A stretch of 8,247 nucleotides of DNA from Terriglobales bacterium (GTDB lineage Bacteria > Acidobacteriota > Terriglobia > Terriglobales > Gp1-AA117), in contig JASLFF010000785.1 in assembly GCA_030150795.1 (NCBI GenBank), positions 1 through 8,247 of the forward strand. Direction: 5' to 3'. The notes beneath the pieces were generated by a model. It searched no databases. It worked only from the letters and a program-made list of their open reading frames with translations, and had not been told where the DNA came from. Shown in pieces: positions 1 to 6,183 of the stretch; positions within the stretch are counted from its first letter, which is position 1; each line of letters opens with the position of its first letter. The position numbers and the translations under genes are program-made.

Positions 1-22
1 GGCGCAGGCAGTTTAAACGACG

Positions 23-37
23 TTCGCGTCCCGCGAA
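23..37. repeat. Short GC-rich inverted repeat
   Basis: TTCGCG (23-28) and CGCGAA (32-37) are perfectly complementary around a 3-base loop. This is the leftmost of three successive hairpins. No T-run follows on either strand, so it does not look like an intrinsic terminator by itself. Confidence 0.45.
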
Positions 38-38
38 A

Positions 39-67
39 CTGAAGAGAGGCCCAAAGCTGCTCTTCAG
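39..67. repeat. 8-bp inverted repeat, 13-base loop
   Basis: CTGAAGAG (39-46) pairs perfectly with CTCTTCAG (60-67) around a 13-base loop (47-59). It starts one base after the short hairpin at 23-37 and ends two bases before the large hairpin at 70-110. The three therefore form a near-continuous structured stretch. No T-run follows on either strand. Confidence 0.5.
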
Positions 68-69
68 AT

Positions 70-110
70 AGCAGACGAGCTTCATGCTCCTTCCCAGAAG
101 CTCGTCTGCT
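70..110. terminator. Strong hairpin, candidate transcription terminator
   Basis: Bases 70-83 and 97-110 form a perfect 14-bp stem (AGCAGACGAGCTTC and its complement) with a 13-base loop (84-96). On the plus strand the stem is followed by TAAATTTTCT, a moderate T-rich run, which is the usual form of a Rho-independent terminator for transcription from the left. On the minus strand the stem is followed by TATCTGAAGA, which has no T-run. The hairpin could therefore stop a convergent gene, or protect or end the minus-strand operon mRNA by another route. The structure is certain from the sequence; the direction of action is inferred. Confidence 0.6.
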
Positions 111-174
111 TAAATTTTCTGCCGAGAAATGTCAGGTTGGCTTTCGGCGGCCAAACAGTCTTTTGCAGATATGT

Positions 175-828
175 TTAAGCGAAGAGGCGTCTCATATCAT
201 CAAGATTGATATGCGTAAAATCTTCCACCACCAAGTCAGCGCCTGCCTGCTTGAGCATGGATTCCCTGCCGTTGGCAGCGATGCCTACACACTTCATCCC
301 AGCAGCCTTGGCGGCAAGTACACCGGCTACCGCATCTTCACAAACGAGTATGCGACTTGGGTCGATTTGCAAGGCTTGAGCGGCCAGCAAAAATAAATCC
401 GGATCAGGTTTACCTCTGCCAACATCCTCTGCTGAAATGAGCGCGCGAAAGCGATTGCGAATATTGAACACCTCCAGCGACTGCTCCACTCGTGCGCGGC
501 TACCGGAGGTTGCCACTGCGCTCGGCAATCCAAGGGTATCAAGCTGCAAGAGAAATTCGGCAAAGCCCCGGATAAGTTTTAGTTCGTTAGCACGGGCCTG
601 AAATAATTTGTCTTTTTTAGCGCCATAACTCGCAACCTGCTCTGGGGTGAGCTCGCCGATAAAATGCCTCAGTATCTCTTCGCGTTTGGCCCCTTCCCGT
701 ACAAAAGAGAGATCCTCATCATCGATCTCCTTACCTTTTGAGAGCAGCAAAGCTTTCCAGGCCTGCATGTGCGCAGGATGGCTATCTGCTATGACTCCAT
801 CAAAGTCGAAGATGACGCCGCCAAGCAT
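175..828 (-). CDS. HAD-superfamily hydrolase, beta-phosphoglucomutase-like
   Basis: This 217-aa protein is a HAD subfamily IA sugar phosphatase or phosphomutase, probably cytosolic. All four HAD motifs are present: the nucleophile motif D8-F-D10-G-V, the Thr/Ser motif VATSGS at about 105-110, Lys140 in GKPDPD, and the metal-binding acid pair E164-D165. The N-terminus follows beta-phosphoglucomutase closely: H20 and W24 fall at the same positions as in the Lactococcus enzyme, and the cap has an aligned R49. S110-R111 would replace the Ser-Lys phosphate clamp of that enzyme. The helical cap is roughly residues 15-85. The ATG start is backed by AGGA six bases upstream. It is the last gene of the operon, 8 bases after the nucleotidyltransferase, so it probably supplies or trims a sugar phosphate for that enzyme. 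Mutase or phosphatase activity cannot be decided from sequence, and the substrate is unknown. Confidence 0.88.
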   Translation of the reverse strand: MLGGVIFDFDGVIADSHPAHMQAWKALLLSKGKEIDDEDLSFVREGAKREEILRHFIGELTPEQVASYGAKKDKLFQARANELKLIRGFAEFLLQLDTLGLPSAVATSGSRARVEQSLEVFNIRNRFRALISAEDVGRGKPDPDLFLLAAQALQIDPSRILVCEDAVAGVLAAKAAGMKCVGIAANGRESMLKQAGADLVVEDFTHINLDDMRRLFA

Positions 829-834
829 TCGAGT

Positions 835-838
835 TCCT
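835..838 (-). promoter_or_regulatory. Shine-Dalgarno site of the HAD gene
   Basis: AGGA on the minus strand lies six bases before the ATG at 826-828. It overlaps the stop codon of the preceding nucleotidyltransferase gene (837-839), so the two genes are probably translated in sequence. It supports this start codon. Confidence 0.5.
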
Positions 839-1559
839 ATGAACCGCGAGTGGCAGAGTGTAGTTGAGCTAATCCAGGCCAGGAGCGCTGTGCGTGCTGG
901 TAATTGGAGATTGTGCCGATATCCAACAGATACTCAGCGATTGCATACGCGGCCATTTTGCCCACCATCCTTGGAAGCACGTTAAAGCCAAGGTCGGCAG
1001 GCAGCTCATCTGGGAGAAAATCAAACAATGCAGGTCCAGCGACCATTACTCCCGCGAAAGCCCAGTTGCTAGCAGGATGCATTGGCTTCTCTATAAAGTT
1101 CGATATGACAGCATTTTCGTCCATGGTGACAATGCCACATCGACTGGGATCGGGCACCTGATATACGCCCAGCGTCGCCGGAAGACCTTTCTGCGCATGG
1201 AATAAAAGCATTCGTCGCAAGTCAACATTCGTCAGCACATCTGCATAAAGAACAAAAAAGGATTCTTCTCCGGTAACAAATTTACGGTTTTCTGCCAGAG
1301 TCCCAGCACTACCAAGCAATTCCGGCTCTTCGACAACGCGCATTCGCACTCCGGTGTTCTGTTCTGCCGCAAATTGCCGAATGGCTTCCGCATGAGCGTG
1401 GGTATTGACCAGAACGTCAGTGATTCCAGCCGCCTTACAGTTGCTGAGCCATATCTCCAGCAGTGGAACCTCTTGGACAGGCAGCAGGCATTTGGGAACT
1501 CTGTCCGTCAACGGGCGCAGACGTGCGCCGTTTCCAGCCGCCAGAAGAAAAGCCTTCAT
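837..1559 (-). CDS. Sugar-phosphate nucleotidyltransferase
   Basis: This 240-aa enzyme has the nucleotidyltransferase fold that joins a sugar 1-phosphate to an NTP, giving an NDP-sugar and pyrophosphate in the cytosol. The N-terminal signature GNGARLRPLT (9-18) followed by P22-K23 is the nucleotide-binding loop. Other family marks are LGSAGTL (82-88), metal-binding D107 in LYADV, the sugar-binding FIEKP (155-159) and DIGT (223-226) near the C-terminus. The length fits the short, single-domain class (HddC, MurU and short RmlA or mannose-1-phosphate guanylyltransferase types), with no left-handed beta-helix or isomerase domain. The base and sugar are not clear from sequence. The ATG start is fixed by the canonical Rossmann opening MKAFLLAAG, although no good Shine-Dalgarno site precedes it. 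It sits between galE (37-base spacer) and the HAD gene (8 bases), which suggests a shared sugar-activation route. Confidence 0.9.
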   Translation of the reverse strand: MKAFLLAAGNGARLRPLTDRVPKCLLPVQEVPLLEIWLSNCKAAGITDVLVNTHAHAEAIRQFAAEQNTGVRMRVVEEPELLGSAGTLAENRKFVTGEESFFVLYADVLTNVDLRRMLLFHAQKGLPATLGVYQVPDPSRCGIVTMDENAVISNFIEKPMHPASNWAFAGVMVAGPALFDFLPDELPADLGFNVLPRMVGKMAAYAIAEYLLDIGTISNYQHAQRSWPGLAQLHSATRGS

Positions 1560-1596
1560 GAGACAAGAATAAATGACGCTGCACTAAAAACTGAAT
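1560..1596 (-). other. 37-base spacer between galE and the nucleotidyltransferase
   Basis: This is one of only two spacers longer than 13 bases inside the operon. It is A/T-richer than the flanks on the minus strand. It shows no convincing -35/-10 pair, no hairpin with a T-run and no clear Shine-Dalgarno sequence before the ATG at 1557-1559. Confidence 0.4.
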
Positions 1597-2598
1597 TCAC
1601 CGCCTGGCCCCGGAGACGGACATGACCACGCTGAGTTGTTTGCGCTTCCATTGCCATGCAGACTTGATGATCTCCAGCAGAGAAGAGTGCTCGGGACTCC
1701 AGCCCAGTTCATGCATAATGCGCTTTGGGCTGGCACACAGTATAGCCGGATCACCTTCACGCCGGGCGCTTACACGCAACGGAATCACGCGGCCAGTCAC
1801 TTCAGCCGCCGCATTACATACTTCTTTGACTGAGTAGCTTCTTCCCAGTCCTATATTGTAGGCGCGCATTCCTGGTTTGTTCAGATTCTGCAGAGCACAA
1901 ATGTGCGCGCTAGCAATGTCGAGCACGTGCACATAGTCGCGCAGGCACGTGCCGTCCGGCGTGTCATATTCATCACCATATATGTTAAAGACTTTGCGCT
2001 CCCCCGCAGCAGCCTGCAGCAGAAGCGGAATGATGTGGGTTTCAGGATCGTGGCGTTCTCCCAATTCGGCCGTCGCCCCGGAGGCATTGAAATAACGCAG
2101 CGCGGTCACGCTCCATCCATAGGCACGCGAATACCAATCAAGAACGCGCTCAAACATCAGCTTGGTTTCGCCATAGGAATTGACAGGCTGCTTGGGATCA
2201 TCCTCATTGATGGGGACCCGCTGCGGCGTACCATAGATCGCCGCTGAAGATGAGAATACAAAATTCTTGATGCCCGCCGCGCGCAGCACCTCCAACATGA
2301 CGATTCCTGAAGCCACGTTGTGCTGAAAAAACATTCCGGGATTCCTGACCGACTCAGGAATGAGAGCTTTGGCGGCAAAATGAAAGACGGCATCGAAACG
2401 GATATGGCTTACCAGAGATTGCATCGCACTTTGGTTACCAATATCGATTTGGAAGAAAGCCGCTCCTGAAGGGACAGCTTCTCTGTATCCAGTAGAGAGG
2501 TCGTCCACAATCGTGACGGAATGCCCTTTTCGCAACAGTTCAGCACAACACACTGACCCCACATATCCCGCGCCACCCGTAACCAGCACGTTGGCCAT
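1597..2598 (-). CDS. galE: UDP-glucose 4-epimerase
   Basis: This 333-aa extended short-chain dehydrogenase interconverts UDP-glucose and UDP-galactose (or the N-acetyl forms) using tightly bound NAD+. The NAD-binding GGAGYVG is at 8-14. The catalytic serine lies in the SSS run (116-118, S118 aligning with the E. coli catalytic Ser), and the active-site pair is Y142-x3-K146 in YGETK. YFNASGA (169-175) and the TCLRDYVHV stretch (217-225) are GalE-specific. Length matches the family, with a slightly extended basic C-terminus. By-eye alignment puts Leu287 at the position of E. coli Tyr299, which influences acceptance of UDP-GlcNAc. The ATG start has AGGGGTG five bases upstream, and only two bases separate it from the stop of the sugar transferase. 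It would supply the galacto- or GalNAc-type precursor for the glycan. Other NDP-hexose epimerases are less likely. Confidence 0.93.
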   Translation of the reverse strand: MANVLVTGGAGYVGSVCCAELLRKGHSVTIVDDLSTGYREAVPSGAAFFQIDIGNQSAMQSLVSHIRFDAVFHFAAKALIPESVRNPGMFFQHNVASGIVMLEVLRAAGIKNFVFSSSAAIYGTPQRVPINEDDPKQPVNSYGETKLMFERVLDWYSRAYGWSVTALRYFNASGATAELGERHDPETHIIPLLLQAAAGERKVFNIYGDEYDTPDGTCLRDYVHVLDIASAHICALQNLNKPGMRAYNIGLGRSYSVKEVCNAAAEVTGRVIPLRVSARREGDPAILCASPKRIMHELGWSPEHSSLLEIIKSAWQWKRKQLSVVMSVSGARR

Positions 2599-2600
2599 TG

Positions 2601-3260
2601 TTACACCCCTGATCCGCGCAAGACCCGTGCCGGGGTCTGAACGAGTATTTTCAGGTCAAACAAGAGCGACCAGTTCTTTGTGTAATACAAATCCATTTCG
2701 ATTCGCCGATCATAGCTGGCTTGCTGATCGCCGCTGACCTGCCAGTAACCGGTCAAACCAGGCTTCATTTCGGAAAAAATCCAGCTTGCATTCCCATATC
2801 TCTTGAGCTCAATGGGAGTAATCATCCTCGGACCCACCAGGCTCATCTCTCCTCTAATTACGTTCCAGAGCTGAGGCAGTTCATCCAGACCGGTGCGGCG
2901 CAGCATGCCCCCCACAGTCGTGACGCGGGGATCGTCTTTCAACTTGAAGTTCATTTCAAATCGACGGCGAAGAAGAGGATCACGCCGCAACACTTCATCC
3001 GCACCCACAACCATGGTCCTTAATTTGAAGGCGTCAAACTCACCCTGTGGGCCTGTTACGCGACGCCGAAAGAAGGCGGGGCCGCCATCATGAAGTTTGA
3101 TCCGCAGCGCCAGAATTAATACGAGAGGCGCTGATACGACCAGAAGAAGCGAAGAGCCAACAAGATCGATTGCTCTCTTCAACGTTCGGTCCCACCGTGT
3201 GAGCGGCAGCCGTTGTTTGCGCATGAGGTCTTGTGTTTTTGCAACGGCAGAAGCTTGCAC
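2601..3260 (-). CDS. Initiating phosphoglycosyl transferase (bacterial sugar transferase)
   Basis: This 219-aa membrane enzyme belongs to the bacterial sugar transferase family (PglC/WcaJ/WbaP catalytic domain). It moves a sugar 1-phosphate from an NDP-sugar to undecaprenyl phosphate at the inner membrane, starting the repeat unit. KRAIDL (28-33) leads into one hydrophobic segment (about 33-53), the re-entrant membrane helix. FKLRTM (78-83), the catalytic Asp-Glu dyad D126-E127 in LDELPQ, SLVGPR (140-145), KPGLTGYW (166-173) and the C-terminal basic/aromatic tail all fit. It lacks the extra N-terminal membrane domain of WcaJ and WbaP, so it is the small monotopic type with about 25 extra leading residues. 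The chosen start is GTG (3258-3260), which has GGGGA five bases upstream; the in-frame ATG at residue 13 has no such site. One base separates it from gmd. The first sugar cannot be named from sequence. Confidence 0.93.
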   Translation of the reverse strand: MQASAVAKTQDLMRKQRLPLTRWDRTLKRAIDLVGSSLLLVVSAPLVLILALRIKLHDGGPAFFRRRVTGPQGEFDAFKLRTMVVGADEVLRRDPLLRRRFEMNFKLKDDPRVTTVGGMLRRTGLDELPQLWNVIRGEMSLVGPRMITPIELKRYGNASWIFSEMKPGLTGYWQVSGDQQASYDRRIEMDLYYTKNWSLLFDLKILVQTPARVLRGSGV

Positions 3261-3270
3261 TTTAATCCCC
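3258..3270 (-). promoter_or_regulatory. Shine-Dalgarno and GTG start of the phosphoglycosyl transferase
   Basis: GGGGA (plus-strand 3266-3270) stands five bases before a GTG (3258-3260). It lies within the last codons of gmd, whose TAA occupies 3262-3264. This decides in favour of the GTG over the downstream ATG at residue 13 and suggests re-initiation by ribosomes finishing gmd. Confidence 0.5.
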
Positions 3271-4257
3271 AGCGATGAAAGTTTCGGTGGCCAAAGCCGC
3301 CGGTTTTGAAAGTAAAGAAAGATCGGAATCCACCATCATTCGCACCATCTGCTCGAATGTAACCGTTGGTTTCCAGCCAAGAATCTTATTTGCTTTGCTG
3401 GCATCTCCAGTAAGCAGATCGTCCTCTGCTGGACGCAACAAGCCAGGATCAATCTCAACGTGTTTTTGCCAATCCAGGCCAATGTGCGTGAAAGCAATCT
3501 CCAGAAGTTCTTTTACGCTATGAGTGACTCCGGTGGCGATCACAAAATCATCAGGCGTGGGTCGCTGAAGCATCAGCCACATGGCACGAACATAGTCGCC
3601 GGCAAAGCCCCAATCACGGCGTCCTTCAATGTTTCCCACCTTGATCTTGTCCGCTAATCCCAGCCTGATGCGTGCAACTTGCCGCGAAACTTTGCGTGTA
3701 ATAAACTCTGGCGCTCTCCGGGGCGATTCATGGTTGAATGCAATGCAGGAGCAGGCAAACATGCCATAGCTCTCGCGATAATTAATCGTGATATGGTGAG
3801 CAAACATTTTGGCCGCACCATATGGATTGCGTGGCCGCAGCCGCGTGGCTTCAGTCTGCTGCGCGTCTTCAGGCTTGCCGAAAATCTCTGAACTCGAAAC
3901 CTGTAAGAACCTGGCTTGCGGAGCATGCCGGCGAATTGCTTCCAGCATGCGAAGCGCGCCCATGCCGGTGACGTCCATTGTCAAAAGCGGTTGAGTCCAG
4001 GAAACCGGAACAAACGTTTGCCCGGCAAGGTTGTAAACCTCATCCGGCTTAACTTGTTCCATGGCCCGATCAAGTGATATCTGGTCGGTAAGATCGGCCT
4101 CAACGTAATTGATCCTGCCACCGAAAGCGTCCGCTCCTTCGCGCGCCCTCCGTGCGATGTTACGGACGGTTCCGTAAACTTCGTATCCTTTTTCCAGCAG
4201 CAACTCAGCCAGGTAAGAACCGTCCTGTCCGGTCACTCCTGTGATTAAAGCACGCAT
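3262..4257 (-). CDS. gmd: GDP-mannose 4,6-dehydratase
   Basis: This 331-aa cytosolic enzyme turns GDP-D-mannose into GDP-4-keto-6-deoxy-D-mannose, the branch point to GDP-fucose, GDP-rhamnose and GDP-perosamine. The cofactor loop GVTGQDG (7-13) with SYLAE is the Gmd signature. [12 protein letters not shown] (77-88), the active site SSSEIFG (121-127; S122 and E124 at the catalytic positions) and Y146-x3-K150 in NPYGAAK are in place. FNHESPRR (174-181) and [16 protein letters not shown] (208-223) separate it from the related reductases. It matches the short bacterial class (about 320-340 aa) rather than the longer E. coli form. The ATG start has AAGGGGTG eight bases upstream. No GDP-4-keto-6-deoxymannose reductase, epimerase-reductase or aminotransferase follows in this window, so the final sugar is unknown. 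Confidence 0.93.
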   Translation of the reverse strand: MRALITGVTGQDGSYLAELLLEKGYEVYGTVRNIARRAREGADAFGGRINYVEADLTDQISLDRAMEQVKPDEVYNLAGQTFVPVSWTQPLLTMDVTGMGALRMLEAIRRHAPQARFLQVSSSEIFGKPEDAQQTEATRLRPRNPYGAAKMFAHHITINYRESYGMFACSCIAFNHESPRRAPEFITRKVSRQVARIRLGLADKIKVGNIEGRRDWGFAGDYVRAMWLMLQRPTPDDFVIATGVTHSVKELLEIAFTHIGLDWQKHVEIDPGLLRPAEDDLLTGDASKANKILGWKPTVTFEQMVRMMVDSDLSLLSKPAALATETFIAGD

Positions 4258-4295
4258 CCTAAGAACACCCCTTACGGTTCTGAAAATTTGCGGCG
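4258..4295 (-). promoter_or_regulatory. 38-base spacer with Shine-Dalgarno site before gmd
   Basis: The minus strand has AAGGGGTG (plus-strand 4266-4273), eight bases before the gmd ATG. It is the best ribosome site seen in the operon and supports that start. A weak 5-bp inverted repeat (4262-4266 with 4277-4281) flanks the site. I see no promoter pair. Confidence 0.45.
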
Positions 4296-5387
4296 CTAGT
4301 TTGATCGATTTACGTGATGATATACCGATATTGTTTCCTGTGCCGCTTTGTCCCAGGAAAAATCAGTAGCTCTCCGCAGAGCGACTGATCTTTTTTGCTG
4401 TAACTCCTCAGAACTACGCAACAGCTCTAAGAGAGCACCTGCCATTGCTGATACATCAAATGCGTCAAAGCACTGAGCGCCGCCGCCCGCGATTTCCGGC
4501 AGCGCACCACGGTCAGAAGCTATTACAGGACAGCCGCATGACATTGCCTCAACCAGAGGTAGACCGAAGCCTTCATAAAGTGAGGGCATCACGAATGCAT
4601 GCGCATGGCGGAAGAGCGTAGCCAAGTCTTTCACACCAAGATAGCCAAGATTCTGCAAGTTGAGTTTTGGGGCATGGGTGCGGACAAATAGTTCTAAACC
4701 ATTCGTTGGGCCGTAGATTACAGACTGGAAGCTTACGGCGGATTTCATTTGCGCAATCGCCAATGCATGGAGTGCACTTTCCAGGTTCTTGGTACGCCAG
4801 TTGCACGCGCTGGCGACAACGATGAATGGCTTTCTGATGCCGAACTTTTGTTGCAAGTGCGGGCCATCTTCTACCGTGCGGCATGGATGAAAGATTTCCC
4901 GGTCAGCGGCAAGATGGATCGTGGAAATTCGATCTGGCGGCATGCCCAATATCTTCTGGAGATCAGTTGCCGTGCAATGAGAATCGGCGATAACATGAGC
5001 CGCCCTCGTGGCCATTACACGGTATCCGGCGCGAACCATCTTCTGCTTTGGCCAGGGATAGATAGGAAAAAGAAATGGAATGAGATCATGAACGGTTACG
5101 ACGATCGGGCAGCGCAACAGCGGGGCCGCATAAAACGGACAATGAAAAAGGTTGAGCTGGTCATGTTTTTCCCGGCGTCTGAATTCGAGGGTAGCGAGAG
5201 GAGAATACCGTCCGGAAGTCACCGGCACAGTCTGCACAGAAAGCTTATCCAGCCCTGGTACTGGGCTGCGTGGATCGATATACACCACCAGTTCACAACC
5301 CGCACGAACAAGGGCAGGCAACAATCCAGCTATGTAACTCCCTACTCCAGACTGGTTATACCAGCGGGCATCAAAACCAACACGCAC
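4296..5387 (-). CDS. Glycosyltransferase, GT4 (GT-B fold) family
   Basis: This 363-aa cytosolic or membrane-associated enzyme transfers a sugar from an NDP-sugar to the growing lipid-linked glycan, probably with retention of configuration. The N-terminal acceptor half begins MRVGFDARW with the glycine-rich SGVGSY at 13-18, and contains VTVHDLIP (97-104) and HVIADSHCT (131-139). The donor half has NWRTKNL (196-202), with the expected donor-phosphate Lys near 200. It also has the E-x7-E motif E272-E280 in YEGFGLPLVE, followed by AMSCGCPVIAS (281-291). The layout resembles mannosyltransferases of the WbaZ/MtfB kind, but the sugar is not determined. The GTG start (5385-5387) gives the family's usual beginning and is preceded by GGGGG six bases away. 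It follows the methyltransferase by 13 bases. It is the only glycosyltransferase of this type in the window. Confidence 0.93.
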   Translation of the reverse strand: MRVGFDARWYNQSGVGSYIAGLLPALVRAGCELVVYIDPRSPVPGLDKLSVQTVPVTSGRYSPLATLEFRRREKHDQLNLFHCPFYAAPLLRCPIVVTVHDLIPFLFPIYPWPKQKMVRAGYRVMATRAAHVIADSHCTATDLQKILGMPPDRISTIHLAADREIFHPCRTVEDGPHLQQKFGIRKPFIVVASACNWRTKNLESALHALAIAQMKSAVSFQSVIYGPTNGLELFVRTHAPKLNLQNLGYLGVKDLATLFRHAHAFVMPSLYEGFGLPLVEAMSCGCPVIASDRGALPEIAGGGAQCFDAFDVSAMAGALLELLRSSEELQQKRSVALRRATDFSWDKAAQETISVYHHVNRSN

Positions 5388-5400
5388 TCCCAGCCCCCGA

Positions 5401-6183
5401 TCAGCGCTTGATCACGCAATATTGCTTGCTCACATATCCGTGTAATGGTTCCTGCGTGAGATATCGTAGATTGCCGGAGAAAGAAGGATCGCAGGAATTT
5501 GTAATGGCCACGTCCAACAGCCGAGCCCCGTTTTGGACTATCAACTTCCGGACAACGGATTCCTTGATGCAGTGCATTTCCATGGCGTAAGGCTTTGGTC
5601 TACCGAGAACGGATTGGAGCCGGGAGCGCAATGCCAATCTTGTCCGAAGTCTCGAGAGCGAGTTCGCGTGCAGCCTTTCCGGGACTTGAAAAATCAATAT
5701 GCCCCGAGGCCGCAATACCCGGACAAGCTCCGCGATATATTTATGACTGCAAGACCTTGCGATGTGTTGAAGTACGAGGCTCGTATAAATGAAGCCAAAA
5801 TAATTATCCGGCAAGCTCTTCAATTGAATATCTTCATTCAGCTGAAAACGGCAATTCGGCAGATCGCGACTCAACTCACGTGCTTGCGTAATCATTGCAG
5901 GCGAAATATCTACGCCCACACATTCCGCGAAATACTTCCCCAGAGCGCGAGTCAACCGGCCCACGCCACAACCAAAGTCGAGCGCGGGGGCTGTTTTATC
6001 AATGTAAATATCAATTCTGGCGGCATAGCCGAGTACTGCTTCAATCTCTTTGCGACCCGTGGCAAAAAACTCTTCTCTGGTCCACTGGTTATTGCGCTTT
6101 TCAGGATCGGTGCATATCGCCCATAGCGGATCGGCTTGCGCCAATCCTTCCCAGTTTCGCTGTAACTGTTTGAGTGAATTCAT
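5401..6183 (-). CDS. Class I SAM-dependent methyltransferase
   Basis: This 260-aa soluble protein has a Rossmann-type SAM-binding domain after an N-terminal lid. SAM motif I is LDFGCGVG (68-75), and the acidic residue of motif II is D92 in VGVDIS. The motif IV region contains SLVLQHI (135-141) and the post-core part is RVLRPRGILIFQVP (155-168). Residues about 10-50 (WEGLAQADPLWAI, then W34 and FFATG 39-43) form a leader that I associate with a class of methyltransferases often found in bacterial glycan clusters. The C-terminal MEMHCI (201-206) is typical of the same group. The likely role is O- or N-methylation of a sugar or a terminal residue, which might stop chain growth. No substrate can be assigned. 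Its ATG overlaps the TGA of the upstream methyltransferase (ATGA, 6180-6183), so it is probably translationally coupled and needs no strong ribosome site. Confidence 0.9.
   Translation of the reverse strand: MNSLKQLQRNWEGLAQADPLWAICTDPEKRNNQWTREEFFATGRKEIEAVLGYAARIDIYIDKTAPALDFGCGVGRLTRALGKYFAECVGVDISPAMITQARELSRDLPNCRFQLNEDIQLKSLPDNYFGFIYTSLVLQHIARSCSHKYIAELVRVLRPRGILIFQVPERLHANSLSRLRTRLALRSRLQSVLGRPKPYAMEMHCIKESVVRKLIVQNGARLLDVAITNSCDPSFSGNLRYLTQEPLHGYVSKQYCVIKR

Larger units (their letters stand above)
1..174. other. Non-coding left end with stacked inverted repeats
   Basis: No recognisable gene lies here. Downstream of the operon's last stop codon (minus strand, 175-177) come a weak 5-bp stem (137-141 with 150-154) and then three better inverted repeats at 70-110, 39-67 and 23-37. 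Plus frame 1 is open from the window edge to a TGA at 40-42, so the very left end could be the tail of a convergent plus-strand gene. Plus frame 3 is open to a TAG at 69-71. A minus-strand reading frame is also open from an ATG at 83-85 to the edge (28 codons). These frames are too short to tell from chance and resemble nothing I know. Confidence 0.6.

Noticed and set aside
11..18. GTTTAAAC palindrome as a binding site
   Set aside because: It is a single 8-base palindrome with no second copy or promoter nearby, so there is no support for an operator.
137..154. TTGGC/GCCAA hairpin just after the HAD stop codon as the operon terminator
   Set aside because: It has only a 5-bp stem with an 8-base loop and no T-run on the minus strand.
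647..985. 112-aa plus-strand open frame spanning two minus-strand genes
   Set aside because: It is a shadow of the HAD and nucleotidyltransferase genes, both of which carry full motif sets on the minus strand.
4262..4281. Inverted repeat around the gmd ribosome site as a riboregulator
   Set aside because: The stem is only 5 bp with a 10-base loop, which is expected by chance and too weak to support a switch.
4749..5411. 220-aa plus-strand open frame
   Set aside because: It lies antisense to the glycosyltransferase gene with its clear GT4 motifs. Its own product shows no recognisable domain and has a shadow-like composition.
5533..6126. 197-aa plus-strand open frame
   Set aside because: It lies antisense inside the methyltransferase gene, with no recognisable motif and no separate promoter or ribosome site.
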